Origin: Prochloraceae cyanobacterium PL24a_bin.78
GTDB taxonomy: Bacteria; Cyanobacteriota; Cyanobacteriia; Cyanobacteriales; JANQIW01
Length of the DNA: 64,000 nt
Assembly (NCBI GenBank): GCA_028281945.1
Contig: JANQIW010000052.1
Span: 1 to 64,000 of the forward strand
Direction: 5' to 3'
Made by a program: the position numbers and the translations under genes. This document shows positions 1-9,197 of the stretch, in pieces. Numbering within the stretch: position 1 is the first letter of the stretch; every line of letters begins with the position of its first letter. The notes under the pieces are model-generated. The model was given only the letters and a program-made list of their open reading frames with translations, was not told where the DNA came from and searched no databases.

Positions 1-228
1 GTAGACTTTTATAAAAATTTTTGTGATAAAAAATCAAAAAATCCTAAAATTTTAAATATAGCAATTGATCCAAATAAGGAAATATTTGTGACAGCAGAAT
101 TTAAAGATGGAACTACAAAAGAAATTAGACAATCCGATATTGTTGATTTCGTAATAGAAAATAAAGATAAATTGGCAACAAAACAAATGAAACCAAGACG
201 AAAACCAATTATTCCTCTTTCAAGTTAA
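1..228 (+). CDS. hypothetical protein, C-terminal part
   Basis: Open from the first base of the window to a TAA at 226-228, leaving 75 codons; the start lies upstream of the window. The visible part is charged and soluble, with a basic tail (KPRRKPIIPLSS) and a short beta-like stretch (IFVTAEFKDG). No known family is recognised. It converges with the next gene and the stop codons overlap by a few bases. Confidence 0.6.
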   Translation, partial: VDFYKNFCDKKSKNPKILNIAIDPNKEIFVTAEFKDGTTKEIRQSDIVDFVIENKDKLATKQMKPRRKPIIPLSS

Positions 229-506
229 AAACAGAGTTTTACCGATACATTTGTAGAAACCATGATGTATATTCCTTCTGCTAAATCTTCTTCTGTTTTT
301 CCATAAAATACAGTACAACCAGAGAAAAACTTGTATTGGGTATTAGGATCATCTGAAACTTTAGGTGTATAATCCCTTTCTTTACCTAGTTCAACATAAA
401 CTGGACATTGTGTTTTACCTCCTCGTTTAATTACCCCGTAAACTTCCCCATTAGATTTAGCATATTGTAATTCAGTCTTAGTTATATTGACTATTTCAAA
501 AGACAT
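225..506 (-). CDS. hypothetical protein (93 aa)
   Basis: This small ORF begins with ATG (MSFEIVNITKTELQ) and ends at a TAA that overlaps the stop of the convergent upstream gene. It has a mixed, soluble-looking composition with two cysteines near the middle and end, no signal peptide and no membrane segment. Family and function are not recognised. The tight convergent packing and normal codon use favour a real gene, but there is no motif-level support. Confidence 0.5.
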   Translation of the reverse strand: MSFEIVNITKTELQYAKSNGEVYGVIKRGGKTQCPVYVELGKERDYTPKVSDDPNTQYKFFSGCTVFYGKTEEDLAEGIYIMVSTNVSVKLCF

Positions 507-664
507 AAAAAGATAAAAATGTAAAGAGTTCTAATAATATATTATTGGTAATTGATAGTTTATATTAAATATTTTTTGATATCGAAAATTTTTTGATAGG
601 GAAAATTAGTATCATAAAAAATCTGCTATCATTTAGAATCTAAAAGAAAGAAATAAATAAACAA

Positions 665-925
665 ATGGAAATCAAAGAAAAACTAATTAACTGGCTAGAT
701 ACCTTATTAATAATCGATATATTCGTTGTATTTATCGGATTTTTCTGGTTTGCCATTGGGGTAACTGGGCGTTATATCGGAGTAAACTTAGGATTCGACT
801 TATGGTATCAACTGTGGCAACCTTTATTTAACCCAGCCATAGCGATTCTCATTATGGGAGCAATTCTTAACTGGATTATCAAAAAAATTAACCAAAAATA
901 TAAGTTAGATAAATCACAAAAGTAG
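665..925 (+). CDS. small two-helix membrane protein (86 aa)
   Basis: An N-terminal amphipathic stretch (MEIKEKLINWLDTL) leads into a hydrophobic segment at about residues 14-35. A second hydrophobic segment follows at about 58-75, then a lysine-rich tail (KKINQKYKLDKSQK) that suggests a cytoplasmic C-terminus. No catalytic motif is visible. It overlaps the convergent glycosyltransferase gene by 12 bases. It looks like one of the conserved small membrane proteins of cyanobacteria, but I cannot name a family. Confidence 0.6.
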   Translation: MEIKEKLINWLDTLLIIDIFVVFIGFFWFAIGVTGRYIGVNLGFDLWYQLWQPLFNPAIAILIMGAILNWIIKKINQKYKLDKSQK

Positions 926-1789
926 AGTTAATTGTCTGCCAATAACAAAACTAAGCAATTTTTTAGGGAGAGAAGATTGTTTTAAAACCTTTAAACGAAG
1001 GAATTTTCCAGTTAATAACCTGGCGATTCCTTTAAGACGACCTAGGATTCTTTCCCTAATTATTTGTAATTTAGGAAAATTGTTTTGAGTTGCATAATCT
1101 GGCATAAAAGCCAATTTCCCATACAAGATATCCGCTCGATGAGTAGTACTTAATCCATTTTTTTTGTGCTCTGGATTAGGAATTCCCCCATGTTCCCCAT
1201 AATTACGAAAAGGAAGATAATTTTTGAAACCTCGCGATCGCAGAAAATTTTCTACTTCTGAATCCCAAGTAGAATACTTAGTTTCTCCATACTCTTGGAT
1301 AATTTCATCAGACAAATCAATGAGAGATTTAGCACTTTCGGGAGTAATAATGTAAGCCACCATGGAAGTAGAATAACCAGTAGCATAACCTTCCGCTGAA
1401 ACATAATAGACTTGAGGAGCGCAAGTGTAAAGCCAAGCAATACCAAGTTTTTTCTCTTCAGGATTAAAGGGAATCGGTAATTCTCCTATGCCAATTACTG
1501 GAACAAAATCTGCTTCCACAATCAAACTTGGAGTAGCTTTCTCTATGGTTTTTTCCCATCCTCTACGATGATTCATCATACATAGATAACTGGGAGAATA
1601 GTTAATTTTTGTTTCCTTTAAAGGTTCTTGTCTCAATACTTCACAAGCTAATTTTTCTGTATTCAAAGTACTTTCTAACAAGTCTGTAGATTCTTTATAG
1701 GCAATAATCATAGTTTGACCTATATAATCTGCCAGAGAACTGGAAATATTATTTATTTCAGATAAAGGGGATGATATTGTTTTATTCAT
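914..1789 (-). CDS. glycosyltransferase family 25-like protein
   Basis: This 291-aa protein has the layout of GT25 (LPS biosynthesis type) transferases. A central 'SLIVEADFVPV' segment resembles the acidic nucleotide-sugar-binding motif of that family (usually LEDD). It is followed by 'GYSTSMVAYIITPESAKSLID', which matches the family's conserved region with a helix after the turn. The C-terminal 60 residues are basic and may contact a membrane. It probably adds a sugar to a surface polysaccharide; donor and acceptor are unknown. It lies beside the broken polysaccharide pyruvyl transferase gene, consistent with a decaying cell-surface glycan locus. The ATG start at 1789 is preceded by an AT-rich leader with no clear Shine-Dalgarno sequence. 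Confidence 0.65.
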   Translation of the reverse strand: MNKTISSPLSEINNISSSLADYIGQTMIIAYKESTDLLESTLNTEKLACEVLRQEPLKETKINYSPSYLCMMNHRRGWEKTIEKATPSLIVEADFVPVIGIGELPIPFNPEEKKLGIAWLYTCAPQVYYVSAEGYATGYSTSMVAYIITPESAKSLIDLSDEIIQEYGETKYSTWDSEVENFLRSRGFKNYLPFRNYGEHGGIPNPEHKKNGLSTTHRADILYGKLAFMPDYATQNNFPKLQIIRERILGRLKGIARLLTGKFLRLKVLKQSSLPKKLLSFVIGRQLTLLL

Positions 1790-2287
1790 TTTAATAGAGA
1801 GATATTATATATATTTATATATTTAGAGTCCTTACGGAGAAATAGTGATTTTATATCTTGAAAAATCTAATAAGTCTTTTGTTAAAAATAATTTAGACTA
1901 TATGAATATTAGATTATTTATTAGTATTAAAGCTTCTAATCTAGAATATATAGACAAAGAAACATTTAAAATATGCGCTAGTAAATCCTGTAATTGTATT
2001 TAGCTCAGTAACTAAAATAAAGGGTTAGTTTATTCTAAAGCAAATATTTCATAAGTCTATCATAGCACATTGAAGGCAATTTTATCTCAAAACTAAGGAA
2101 CGTCTTCAAAATAATCTGCTTCAAAATTAGAACAATAATTTATATTAAATTATATCATTAGATTATATTAGCTTTAAGAGATTTTTGTGCTAAATTATAC
2201 TAGAGTTGAAATCAACTAAGATTATTCAACGATAAAAACTTCATTACCATTGGATTGCTATTATTAGGGTAAAAAATATATAAATAG
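1790..2287. other. intergenic region, 498 bp
   Basis: AT-rich spacer between two divergent genes, expected to hold their promoters. A short GTG-started frame at 1845-2003 (+, 52 codons) has a GGAG-like site a few bases upstream, but its product (beginning MILYLEKSNKS) resembles nothing I recognise. It could be a gene remnant or chance. No tRNA or strong hairpin was seen. Confidence 0.4.
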
Positions 2288-3047
2288 ATGAATCAAAAGA
2301 TAACAAACATTATATTTTGTCAAGCGCGTGTTCCTTATGGTAACTTAGGAGATCTGATTTTAACTAAATTATTATTCTCTAAACTAAGAAAACAAGGTCA
2401 AATAATTGTTAATGATTTAGATGTTCCAGAATGGTACTGTAAAGAATTAGATTTTGAAAGATGAAGAAAGAGTAACTAATTATAATATGAATTTTGCTTT
2501 AATGATTTGGCTATATGGATTCAAAGTACTATTTCAACCAAATTTGAATATCTATTTAATTTTGCGACCTGGACATTTTTATGGGAAGAGTGCCCAACTA
2601 GGGAATAAAATGTTATTAGCAGGAATCTATTATCATTTTTTGAGATTTCTTCAAGTTAGAATTTGTCGCTTGGGAACTTCTATTGAATCTTTATCTAAAA
2701 GATTAGAAATAGCAGAAAAATTAAGATCTAATGCTATGTATTTTTATAGTGTTAGAGAATCAATCTCTTAGGAATATGCCATGAAAATTGGTATTTCTAA
2801 AGTAAAACTTTTTCCTGATATGGCTTGGTTTTTGCAAAAAAAAAGACCCTCAAGATGATTTAAAATGGTTGATGCAAATGCCTAATGCTAATCAAGAGCT
2901 AGCATTTCTTCATAATAAAAATGATAATAATAATTATGTTATATTTAGTTTTAGAACGTATTTATAAAGAAAAAATAAAATCTAAAAATACTCTCGTACA
3001 AAGGGTTTAGACTTACAGAGAAAAAATATATCAAGCAATTAAATATA

Positions 3048-3431
3048 ATGGAAAGAGAATCTTATAGTAGTGATTTAACAGATCTTGAATGGGAATTAAT
3101 TGAACCTTTAATTCCACCAGCAAAAACCGGTGGACACCCAAGAACAGTAGATATTAGAGAAATATTAAATGGTCTTTTTTATGTGATGAGAACCGGTTGT
3201 GCTTGGTCAATGATTCCACATGATTTACCTCCTTATTCTACTGTTTATTCTTATTTTAGAAAATGGCAAAAACGACAAGTATGGGCGAAAATAAATCTAG
3301 TTTTGAGGCGAAGTCTTAGGGAACTAGATGGAAAAGATCCCCTACCGACTGGAGCTATAGCTGATAGTCAATCCGTAAAAACTACGGAAAAAAGGGGTCC
3401 GTGTATGGATATGATGGTGGAAAAAAGGTAA
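3048..3431 (+). CDS. IS5-family transposase, N-terminal frame
   Basis: This ORF encodes the N-terminal DUF4096-type segment of an IS5/IS427-type transposase ('DLTDLEWELIEPLIPP', 'GHPRTVDIREILNGLFYVM', 'GCAWSMIPHDLPP'). The first catalytic aspartate is in 'GAIADSQSVKT'. The frame ends about 14 codons after the point where the second frame takes over. The overlap contains six A and four G residues, a plausible slippage site, so the two frames may be joined by a -1 frameshift. A simple inactivating indel near 3399-3401 is equally possible. Confidence 0.75.
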   Translation: MERESYSSDLTDLEWELIEPLIPPAKTGGHPRTVDIREILNGLFYVMRTGCAWSMIPHDLPPYSTVYSYFRKWQKRQVWAKINLVLRRSLRELDGKDPLPTGAIADSQSVKTTEKRGPCMDMMVEKR

Positions 3432-3829
3432 AAGGTAGAAAACGTCATATCATAGTTGATACACAAGGATTGTTAATGGGAGTAATCGTAACTGAAGCAA
3501 ATGCCCAAGAAAGATGGTGTGCGGTAGGAGTATTAATGGAAAAATATTGTGATTCATCTAACTTAAATATCCTTTGGGTTGATAGTGGGTACAGTGGTAA
3601 ACGGTTTTCTGATGGAGTAAAGGTAGTATGTGGTTCATCAGTAAATGTGGTGAAAAGAAATCAAAAAGGTTTTCAAGTGTTGCCGCGAAGATGGGTAGTG
3701 GAAAGAACATTTGGGTGGTTAGGTCGCTACAGAAGATTGAGTAAAGATTATGAAAAATTACCAGAAGTCAGTGAATCTATAATTTATATTTGTATGATTC
3801 GTTTAATGCTCAAAAGATTTGCTGCTTAA
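3401..3829 (+). CDS. IS5-family transposase, C-terminal DDE frame
   Basis: This frame continues the transposase with 'YGYDGGKKVKGRKRHIIVD'. It carries the second catalytic aspartate ('ILWVDSGYSG') and the catalytic glutamate region ('RRWVVERTFGWLGRYRRL'), so the DDE triad is complete across both frames. It lies -1 relative to the first ORF. The nominal GTG at 3401 is probably not a true initiator. Activity would need frameshifting or suppression. Only this one copy is present in the window. Confidence 0.75.
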   Translation: MYGYDGGKKVKGRKRHIIVDTQGLLMGVIVTEANAQERWCAVGVLMEKYCDSSNLNILWVDSGYSGKRFSDGVKVVCGSSVNVVKRNQKGFQVLPRRWVVERTFGWLGRYRRLSKDYEKLPEVSESIIYICMIRLMLKRFAA

Positions 3830-4392
3830 TAATTACTTTATAAATTAGCTCTTAGAGTTCAATATAAAGAATTTGATAGTTCTAATTACGAAAATGAATT
3901 ACTAAAAGTATTGGATAATTTAGTGCCTTTAATCTCTAAGGAGTGGGGATATAAAATCGTAGTTTCTTATCAAGTGGATTCAGATTATAAATTTTCTCAA
4001 ACTTTAAGAAATCGCTATGCAAATAATTATGATGTTATCTTAATTGAAGATATTATTGATAGTACTACAATGTACAATTTGTATTCTCAAGCCGCAATAG
4101 TCTTTAGTAATCGTCTCCACGTTTTGATGTTTTCTATGTTTTGTGGTGGTTTACCTATTCCAGTTATTAATCAAATTAAAGAACAAAAAATTAATGGTAT
4201 TTTTTCTGATGCAGGATTAGAAGAAGTTATTTTAAATATTTCTCAAGGGGAAGATATTATTAATAAATTACCTGCTTTGTTAGAAAAATCTGAATCGATT
4301 AAAGAAAAAATTAGTCTATGTTTTCAAGAAAAACAAAAACTGGGAGAAGAAATGCTACAACAGATATTTAATTGATAGTATAATTTTCAATC

Positions 4393-5499
4393 TTATCTCT
4401 TAATGACTTCAGATTTAATCTCAATTCCTCTGCTTTTCATAGCAGCCTCAAATAAATCACTAGGCAAAATTTGTTCGATGGCCCAAACTCCCGGTTTATT
4501 CAATTTACCATCTAAAAGCAATTGAGCAACACTACCAGTACCACAACCAGCCGCAATAGCAGTATTCTCATGGACAAAATTAGAACAATGTTTTATTTCT
4601 TTTCCAGCTTTTGTGCCAGTAACTTCTGCTTTAATAGCGATACCAAGACCACTAAATCTATCAGTAAATTGGGTCATCTGATAACTTATCTTAGATAAAG
4701 ACTCAATTCCCTCATTAGTTTGAATTAATCTAGCAGGTAAAAATTTAGCAGTAAACCAGGTAAGATAATTATAAAAATCAGGAACAGAACCAAACTTAGT
4801 AACAACAGTATCCACATCAAAAGTCTTAGCTAAAGTATAAGTTTCGGCAACTTCAAACCAATATACCCCCAATTTCCCATAAGGGGAAGGGAATTTAACC
4901 ACTTCTCGTGCGCTATAAGGTAAAACTTTTTGCCATTTACCATCCATCCAAACCTCAAAAGGCGAACGTAAACCTAAAAAAGTAGTTCGCATTACCGTTA
5001 CCCCAGCACCACCACTCCCTGCTACTAAATAACTAAGATGAATTTTACTTGCCTTATCCATTTTTTCCACCCCAAGCCGTGCCATACAATTAGAAATTCC
5101 GGGAAAAACTCCTGTACTCAAAATAGCAGTAACCCCCGCAGTTTTAGCTTTGTCCCTATATTTAACGGCTTTTTGATAAAAACCAGGACGATCGCTAACA
5201 TCAATATAATTAACTTTATTAGTAATACAAAATTCCAAAACCCTACCATCTCGATAATCAAAAGGCCCTGCACAATGAATTACCAAATCGAAATCAGCAA
5301 TAGCTTTTTGTAAAGTATTTATATCATCTAAATCCAAAGCCAAGAATTCAAAAAAATTCAAATCCGGCAATTGTTTAAGATTTCTTGATCGCCCAGTAAT
5401 AGTAATCTTACAATCAGAATGATGTGCAGCCAAATCCCGTGCCACACTAGCACCAATTCTTCCTTGACCACCCAAAATTAAAATTTTATTTGTCATCAA
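4393..5499 (-). CDS. saccharopine dehydrogenase family NAD(P)-binding protein
   Basis: The N-terminus 'KILILGGQGRIGASVARDLA' is a Rossmann dinucleotide-binding motif. It is followed by the 'DLVIHCAGPF' and 'VNYIDVSDRPGFYQKA' segments seen in saccharopine-dehydrogenase-like oxidoreductases. The length of 368 aa fits the short cyanobacterial members that lack the lysine-pathway C-terminal domain. Substrate and pathway are unknown; a role in lysine metabolism should not be assumed. It is divergent from rpsD with only 58 bp between the starts, so the two promoters share that gap. Two adjacent ATG codons (5499 and 5496) could both serve as the start. Confidence 0.8.
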   Translation of the reverse strand: MMTNKILILGGQGRIGASVARDLAAHHSDCKITITGRSRNLKQLPDLNFFEFLALDLDDINTLQKAIADFDLVIHCAGPFDYRDGRVLEFCITNKVNYIDVSDRPGFYQKAVKYRDKAKTAGVTAILSTGVFPGISNCMARLGVEKMDKASKIHLSYLVAGSGGAGVTVMRTTFLGLRSPFEVWMDGKWQKVLPYSAREVVKFPSPYGKLGVYWFEVAETYTLAKTFDVDTVVTKFGSVPDFYNYLTWFTAKFLPARLIQTNEGIESLSKISYQMTQFTDRFSGLGIAIKAEVTGTKAGKEIKHCSNFVHENTAIAAGCGTGSVAQLLLDGKLNKPGVWAIEQILPSDLFEAAMKSRGIEIKSEVIKR

Positions 5500-5557
5500 T
5501 TTAGGTTATAATGGTATTTTTGGGCTAATTTTACCATAGATTTAGGAGAGTTAATAA

Positions 5558-6166
5558 ATGGCTAGATATAGAGGACCCCGATTAAGGGTAGTACGTCGTT
5601 TAGGAGAATTACCAGGATTATCTCGGAAAAATCCACGTCGGAAATATCCCCCAGGGCAACATGGCCAAGCAAGAAAAAAGAAATCTGAATACGGAATCCG
5701 TTTAGAAGAAAAACAGAAACTACGCTTTAACTACGGTGTGAGTGAAAAGCAACTCGTGCGTTATGTGCGCAAAGCTCGTCGTGTGTCTGGTTCAACTGGT
5801 CAAGCCTTACTTGAGTTATTGGAAATGCGTTTAGATAATACCATTTTTCGTTTAGGTATGGCTGGGACTATTCCTGGTGCTCGTCAATTGGTTTCCCATG
5901 GGCATTTGACTGTTAATGGTAGAGTTGTAGATATTCCTAGTTATCAATGTCGCCCTGGAGATGTGATCGGTGTTAGAAATCGAGAGTCTTCTAAGAATTT
6001 GGTAGTTAGAAATATGGAATATCCTGGTTTGGCTTCTCTTCCAAGTCATTTGGAATTTGATAAGGATAATTTGGTTGGTAAGGTTAATGGAATGGTTGAA
6101 CGGGAATGGGTTGCTTTACAAATTAATGAACTGATGGTTGTTGAGTATTATTCTCGTATGGCTTAA
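5558..6166 (+). CDS. rpsD: 30S ribosomal protein S4
   Basis: The 202-aa product begins '[20 protein letters not shown]', the hallmark of cyanobacterial and plastid S4. The S4 RNA-binding domain lies at about residues 91-155 ('[20 protein letters not shown]', '[16 protein letters not shown]'). S4 is a primary 16S rRNA binder that nucleates the 30S body. An AGGAG-like site precedes the ATG ('taggagagttaataaATG'). The gene is transcribed alone, as is common in cyanobacteria where rpsD is unlinked from the main ribosomal clusters. A weak hairpin (TTACCT/AGGTAA) lies just after the stop. Confidence 0.97.
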   Translation: MARYRGPRLRVVRRLGELPGLSRKNPRRKYPPGQHGQARKKKSEYGIRLEEKQKLRFNYGVSEKQLVRYVRKARRVSGSTGQALLELLEMRLDNTIFRLGMAGTIPGARQLVSHGHLTVNGRVVDIPSYQCRPGDVIGVRNRESSKNLVVRNMEYPGLASLPSHLEFDKDNLVGKVNGMVEREWVALQINELMVVEYYSRMA

Positions 6167-6638
6167 TTTTTACCAATTTTTTACCTCTGTATTGAGATTA
6201 GGTAAATAAGTTAATGGTGGAGAATGGGATTAGCAATTAATGATAAAAGGGTTTTTGGTATTTATTGAGATGAAAATAATCTTAATATGGAAATTCCAAA
6301 TGTCCCAAGTTTTCTCTTCTCCACTCATATTGTTTTACCTTTTTGCATATTAAGACGAAAAACTCGGATGTTTTCCTTAAAGATTTAGATTATATTCAAG
6401 TAAATAAATTGTAACCAATTGTTAATTTTTAGATTTTAAGGAATTAGCTTTAAAATAAGAATTGTTAAGAGACTGAGCCTCAAGATCTGCATTTGTTCTC
6501 AATAATATTAAAATTGAATACTTGGAATAAAGATTTTACTCAATTTTGACCATCAAGATTGTTTATAGTTGGTAATCCTATCCAATCAAAATAAAATTTT
6601 ATTTTTTCAAAGCAAAAGATATATAAAAATATAAATTT
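6167..6638. other. intergenic region, 472 bp
   Basis: AT-rich spacer between rpsD and the TRAP-type binding protein gene. A weak 6-bp inverted repeat (TTACCT/AGGTAA, about 6180-6204) could end rpsD transcription. No ORF, tRNA or convincing structured RNA was seen in the remainder, which must carry the promoter of the downstream gene. Confidence 0.4.
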
Positions 6639-7736
6639 ATGAAACGAAGAAATTTATTAGGAAATGCTGCTATTAGTGCTACTACCGCAACTATTGTGGG
6701 TGCCTGCGGTGGCAATAAAACTGAATATACTACTGCTAATGATCTTCCTAAGATTAATTGGAAAATGGTAACCAGTTGGCCAGAATCTTTGGATACTATA
6801 TTTGGTGGTGCAAGAACAGTATGCGATCGGGTTGATGCTATGACTGGAGGCAAATTTAAAATCAAGCCCTATGCCGCAGGAGAAATTGTACCGGGATTAG
6901 AAGTATTAGATGCAGTGCAAAACGGAACCGTAGAATGTGGACATACGGCAAGTTATTATTATGTAGGGAAAAATCCTGCACTAGGATTTGGTACTAGTGT
7001 ACCTTTTGGTTTAACTGCTTCTCAACAAAATGCCTGGTTATATCACGGGGGGGGTTTGGAGGCTATGCACAAAATTTATGCTGATTTTAATATTATCAAT
7101 TTCCCCGCTGGTAATACAGGAGCACAAATGGGAGGTTGGTTTAAGCAAGAAGTTCGATCGTTAAGTGAGTTAAAAGGCTTGAAAATGAGGATTCCTGGCA
7201 TTGGTGGGCAAGTGATATCTCGTTTGGGTGTTAATGTTCAAGTTTTGCCTGGTGGTGAGATTTTCTTGGCTTTGAATCTAGGAGCCATTGATGCGGCTGA
7301 ATGGGCTGGGCCTTATGATGATCTTCAGCTAGGGTTAAATGAGGCTGCTTCTTTTTATTATTATCCTAGTTGGTGGGAACCGGGTCCTACGTTAGAAATC
7401 CAAATCAATTTATCTGAGTGGGGAAAGTTACCTCAAGAGTATCGGGAGGTTTTGAAAACGGCGGCTATGGAGGCTAATCTGAATATGTTGGCTCAATATA
7501 ATGCTTTAAATATTACAGCTCTTGAGACCATCGTCAATGGTGGGACGAAATTGGTGAGTTATTCTCCTGAGATTTTGAAGGCGGCACAAAAGGCTGCTTT
7601 TGATTTTTATGAGGAAAATGCTAGCAAAGATTCTACTTTTAAGGAGGTTTATGAGAATTGGAAGAAGTTTCGTGATGGTGTTATTCAATGGAATAATATT
7701 AATGAACTTAGTTATTCTCGTTTTTTAGCAGATTAG
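6639..7736 (+). CDS. TRAP transporter substrate-binding lipoprotein (DctP family)
   Basis: The N-terminus 'MKRRNLLGNAA' has a twin-arginine-like motif, and 'IVGAC' forms a lipobox at about residue 25, so this is likely an exported, Tat-dependent lipoprotein. The mature part reads as a DctP/TAXI-like solute-binding protein: 'WKMVTSWPESLDTIFGGAR', 'GGKFKIKPYAAGEIVPGLEVLDAVQNG', 'LKGLKMRIPG' and 'GAIDAAEWAGPYDD'. Its length of 365 aa fits the family. It would bind a 2-oxo acid or similar organic anion for a tripartite ATP-independent transporter. No DctQ/DctM membrane subunits are adjacent, so they must be elsewhere. It is flanked by long non-coding stretches and appears monocistronic. Confidence 0.88.
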   Translation: MKRRNLLGNAAISATTATIVGACGGNKTEYTTANDLPKINWKMVTSWPESLDTIFGGARTVCDRVDAMTGGKFKIKPYAAGEIVPGLEVLDAVQNGTVECGHTASYYYVGKNPALGFGTSVPFGLTASQQNAWLYHGGGLEAMHKIYADFNIINFPAGNTGAQMGGWFKQEVRSLSELKGLKMRIPGIGGQVISRLGVNVQVLPGGEIFLALNLGAIDAAEWAGPYDDLQLGLNEAASFYYYPSWWEPGPTLEIQINLSEWGKLPQEYREVLKTAAMEANLNMLAQYNALNITALETIVNGGTKLVSYSPEILKAAQKAAFDFYEENASKDSTFKEVYENWKKFRDGVIQWNNINELSYSRFLAD

Positions 7737-8283
7737 CAGAATCCATAAGTTAATTTTTATATATGGCAAGGTTTAATTAAGACTAAGAGAGGATCATAAA
7801 GAAGTTAATCAAAGAAAATTATTAACTATATTTTAGAATTATCAAAAAAATATCCTCTATTTATTACTTATATAAGAAATAAAAATTAAAATGTATTAGC
7901 ATAGTAAAGCTTATCTAAAATGAAGTTTTGAGTTTGGAAAATAATAATTATACCAAATTTATTGGTGATCTTACTTTTTTTATTTATTTTAAAAAGAGTT
8001 AAAATCAAGGGTTCAAAGAAAGAAGAAAAGCCATAGGTTTTATGATAAAATTAGGAGATAATCTTTTTGCGAAGAGACATTGTTGGCAATACTAAAGATA
8101 AAAGCTGGTACTATTGTCTATATTCTACTGTGATTAATTCTTAATCAATTATCAAGAATACTCAAAGCTATCGTAGATTTTCCAATATATTTGTTAAAAT
8201 ACAAAGCAGTTAGAATTAAAGTATCAGTAAATTTACTGATAATAAAAAAACTTTAAAATATCTAAGTATATTCACTATTACCA
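7737..8283. other. intergenic region, 547 bp
   Basis: The longest non-coding stretch in the window. It is AT-rich with no credible ORF. The only clear structure is a perfect 20-bp palindrome at 8222-8241, listed separately. A structured RNA cannot be excluded by eye. Confidence 0.4.
8222..8241. promoter_or_regulatory. perfect 20-bp palindrome, candidate operator
   Basis: TATCAGTAAA is followed directly by its exact reverse complement TTTACTGATA, ending 42 bp before the response-regulator ATG. A loop-free dyad of this kind suits binding by a dimeric regulator, possibly autoregulation by the LuxR-type product downstream. It could instead be a transcript hairpin. No second copy was noticed in the window. 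Confidence 0.5.
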
Positions 8284-8931
8284 ATGAAAGAAAACTCTCA
8301 GAAAGATCAGAAAAAACTCTTATTAATTGATGACGATCCCAATCTAATTTTATTAGTAAAAGATTATTTAGAATTCAGAGGCTATGAAGTAACAACCGCA
8401 GAAAATGGAAGGGAAGGGTTAGAAATTTTAGAAAAAGCTCTCCCAGATATGATAATTTGTGATGTAATGATGCCTGAGATGGATGGGTATGCTTTCTTAT
8501 CGAGATTAAGAGAAGATTCCCGTACTAGTTGGATACCGTTTCTCTTTCTTTCGGCTAAAGGTCAAAGTCAAGATCGAGTTAAAGGTTTAAATACAGGTGC
8601 AGATGTTTATATGGTAAAACCATTTGAGCCAGAAGAATTAGTGGCACAAGTTGAATCTTCCCTCAAACAAGCATCTCGTTTAAGAGGGCATCAAAGTAAT
8701 CAGTTAGAAAAATCATCCACAATTCAAGTGCCCAGCAATGTAGAGTTGACACCAACTGAATTGAAAGTAGTTAGCTTAGTGGCAATTGGAATGGCTAATC
8801 GGGATATAGCTAACAAACTAAATGTTTCTCAGAGAACGATAGAAAGTCATGTTTCCAATATGCTTAACAAAACTAATTTAAAAAATCGGACAGAGTTAGC
8901 TCGTTGGGTGATTGAAAAAAATTTGGTATAA
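8284..8931 (+). CDS. response regulator, REC plus LuxR-type HTH (NarL/FixJ family, Ycf29-like)
   Basis: The receiver domain occupies about residues 12-128. It has the acidic pair in 'LLLIDDDPN', the phospho-acceptor Asp in 'MIICDVMMPEMDG' and the conserved Lys in 'VYMVKPFEPEE'. The C-terminal LuxR-type HTH spans about 150-212 ('LTPTELKVVSLVAIGMANRDI', 'VSQRTIESHVSNMLNK'). It is a DNA-binding two-component regulator activated by phosphorylation. The sequence style resembles the Ycf29-like regulators of cyanobacteria and red-algal plastids; that subfamily call is from memory. No histidine kinase is adjacent. A palindrome about 40 bp upstream may be an operator. Confidence 0.9.
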   Translation: MKENSQKDQKKLLLIDDDPNLILLVKDYLEFRGYEVTTAENGREGLEILEKALPDMIICDVMMPEMDGYAFLSRLREDSRTSWIPFLFLSAKGQSQDRVKGLNTGADVYMVKPFEPEELVAQVESSLKQASRLRGHQSNQLEKSSTIQVPSNVELTPTELKVVSLVAIGMANRDIANKLNVSQRTIESHVSNMLNKTNLKNRTELARWVIEKNLV

Positions 8932-9197
8932 AACAAAGTAAAAATTTGAGCTTTTCTCCTCGGCTAAGGCGATTGGAGTTGATAAATCTTCTTTGGGGAT
9001 TCAATTCTGTTCTATAGTTTGATACCGGCAAGATAAACTGTAAAATACTTGAGTATATGTTGTTATGGAAACAACTAGATTGTTCATAGATAGAGATAAA
9101 GCAAATCCGAGTCAAAAAATTTTTGGAAAATTTTGAAAATTGACTTGACAAAACCAATAAGATTTGCTACCTTAGTAAAAGTGAATAAAAAACACTC

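Larger units (their letters stand above)
2961..3844 (+). mobile_element. IS5-family insertion sequence (IS427-like), about 880 bp
   Basis: The element encodes an IS5-family transposase in two overlapping frames. The proposed ends are TTTATAAAG at 2961-2969 and CTTTATAAA at 3836-3844, which are inverted copies. Inner bases remain partly complementary, and the outer A/T also fits (ATTTATAAAG and CTTTATAAAT). About 880 bp is usual for this group. Removing this segment restores the host gene's reading frame, which supports the placement. The target duplication is at most 1-3 bp and cannot be fixed from one copy. Confidence 0.7.
2288..4375 (+). pseudogene. polysaccharide pyruvyl transferase family protein, broken and IS-interrupted
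   Basis: The gene starts at ATG 2288 with 'FCQARVPYGNLGDLILTKLL', the typical N-terminus of CsaB/WcaK-type polysaccharide pyruvyl transferases. The frame then shifts at about 2455-2464 and continues with 'LILRPGHFYGKS' to 'YFYSVRESIS'. A TAG at 2769-2771 interrupts it, but the frame reads on through 'EYAMKIGISKVKLFPDMAW'. A run of nine A residues at about 2836-2844 shifts it again. An IS5-type element follows at about 2961-3844. After the element the same protein resumes and carries the family's C-terminal motif 'SNRLHVLMFSMFCGG' to a TAA at 4375. Joining the sequence on either side of the element (FSFRT, then LALRVQYKEFD) restores a continuous frame. The intact protein probably modified an exopolysaccharide with pyruvyl or related groups. 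Confidence 0.85.

Noticed and set aside
5038-5313. Plus-strand frame inside the saccharopine-dehydrogenase-like gene
   Set aside because: Antisense of a well supported coding region; no start signal and no family.
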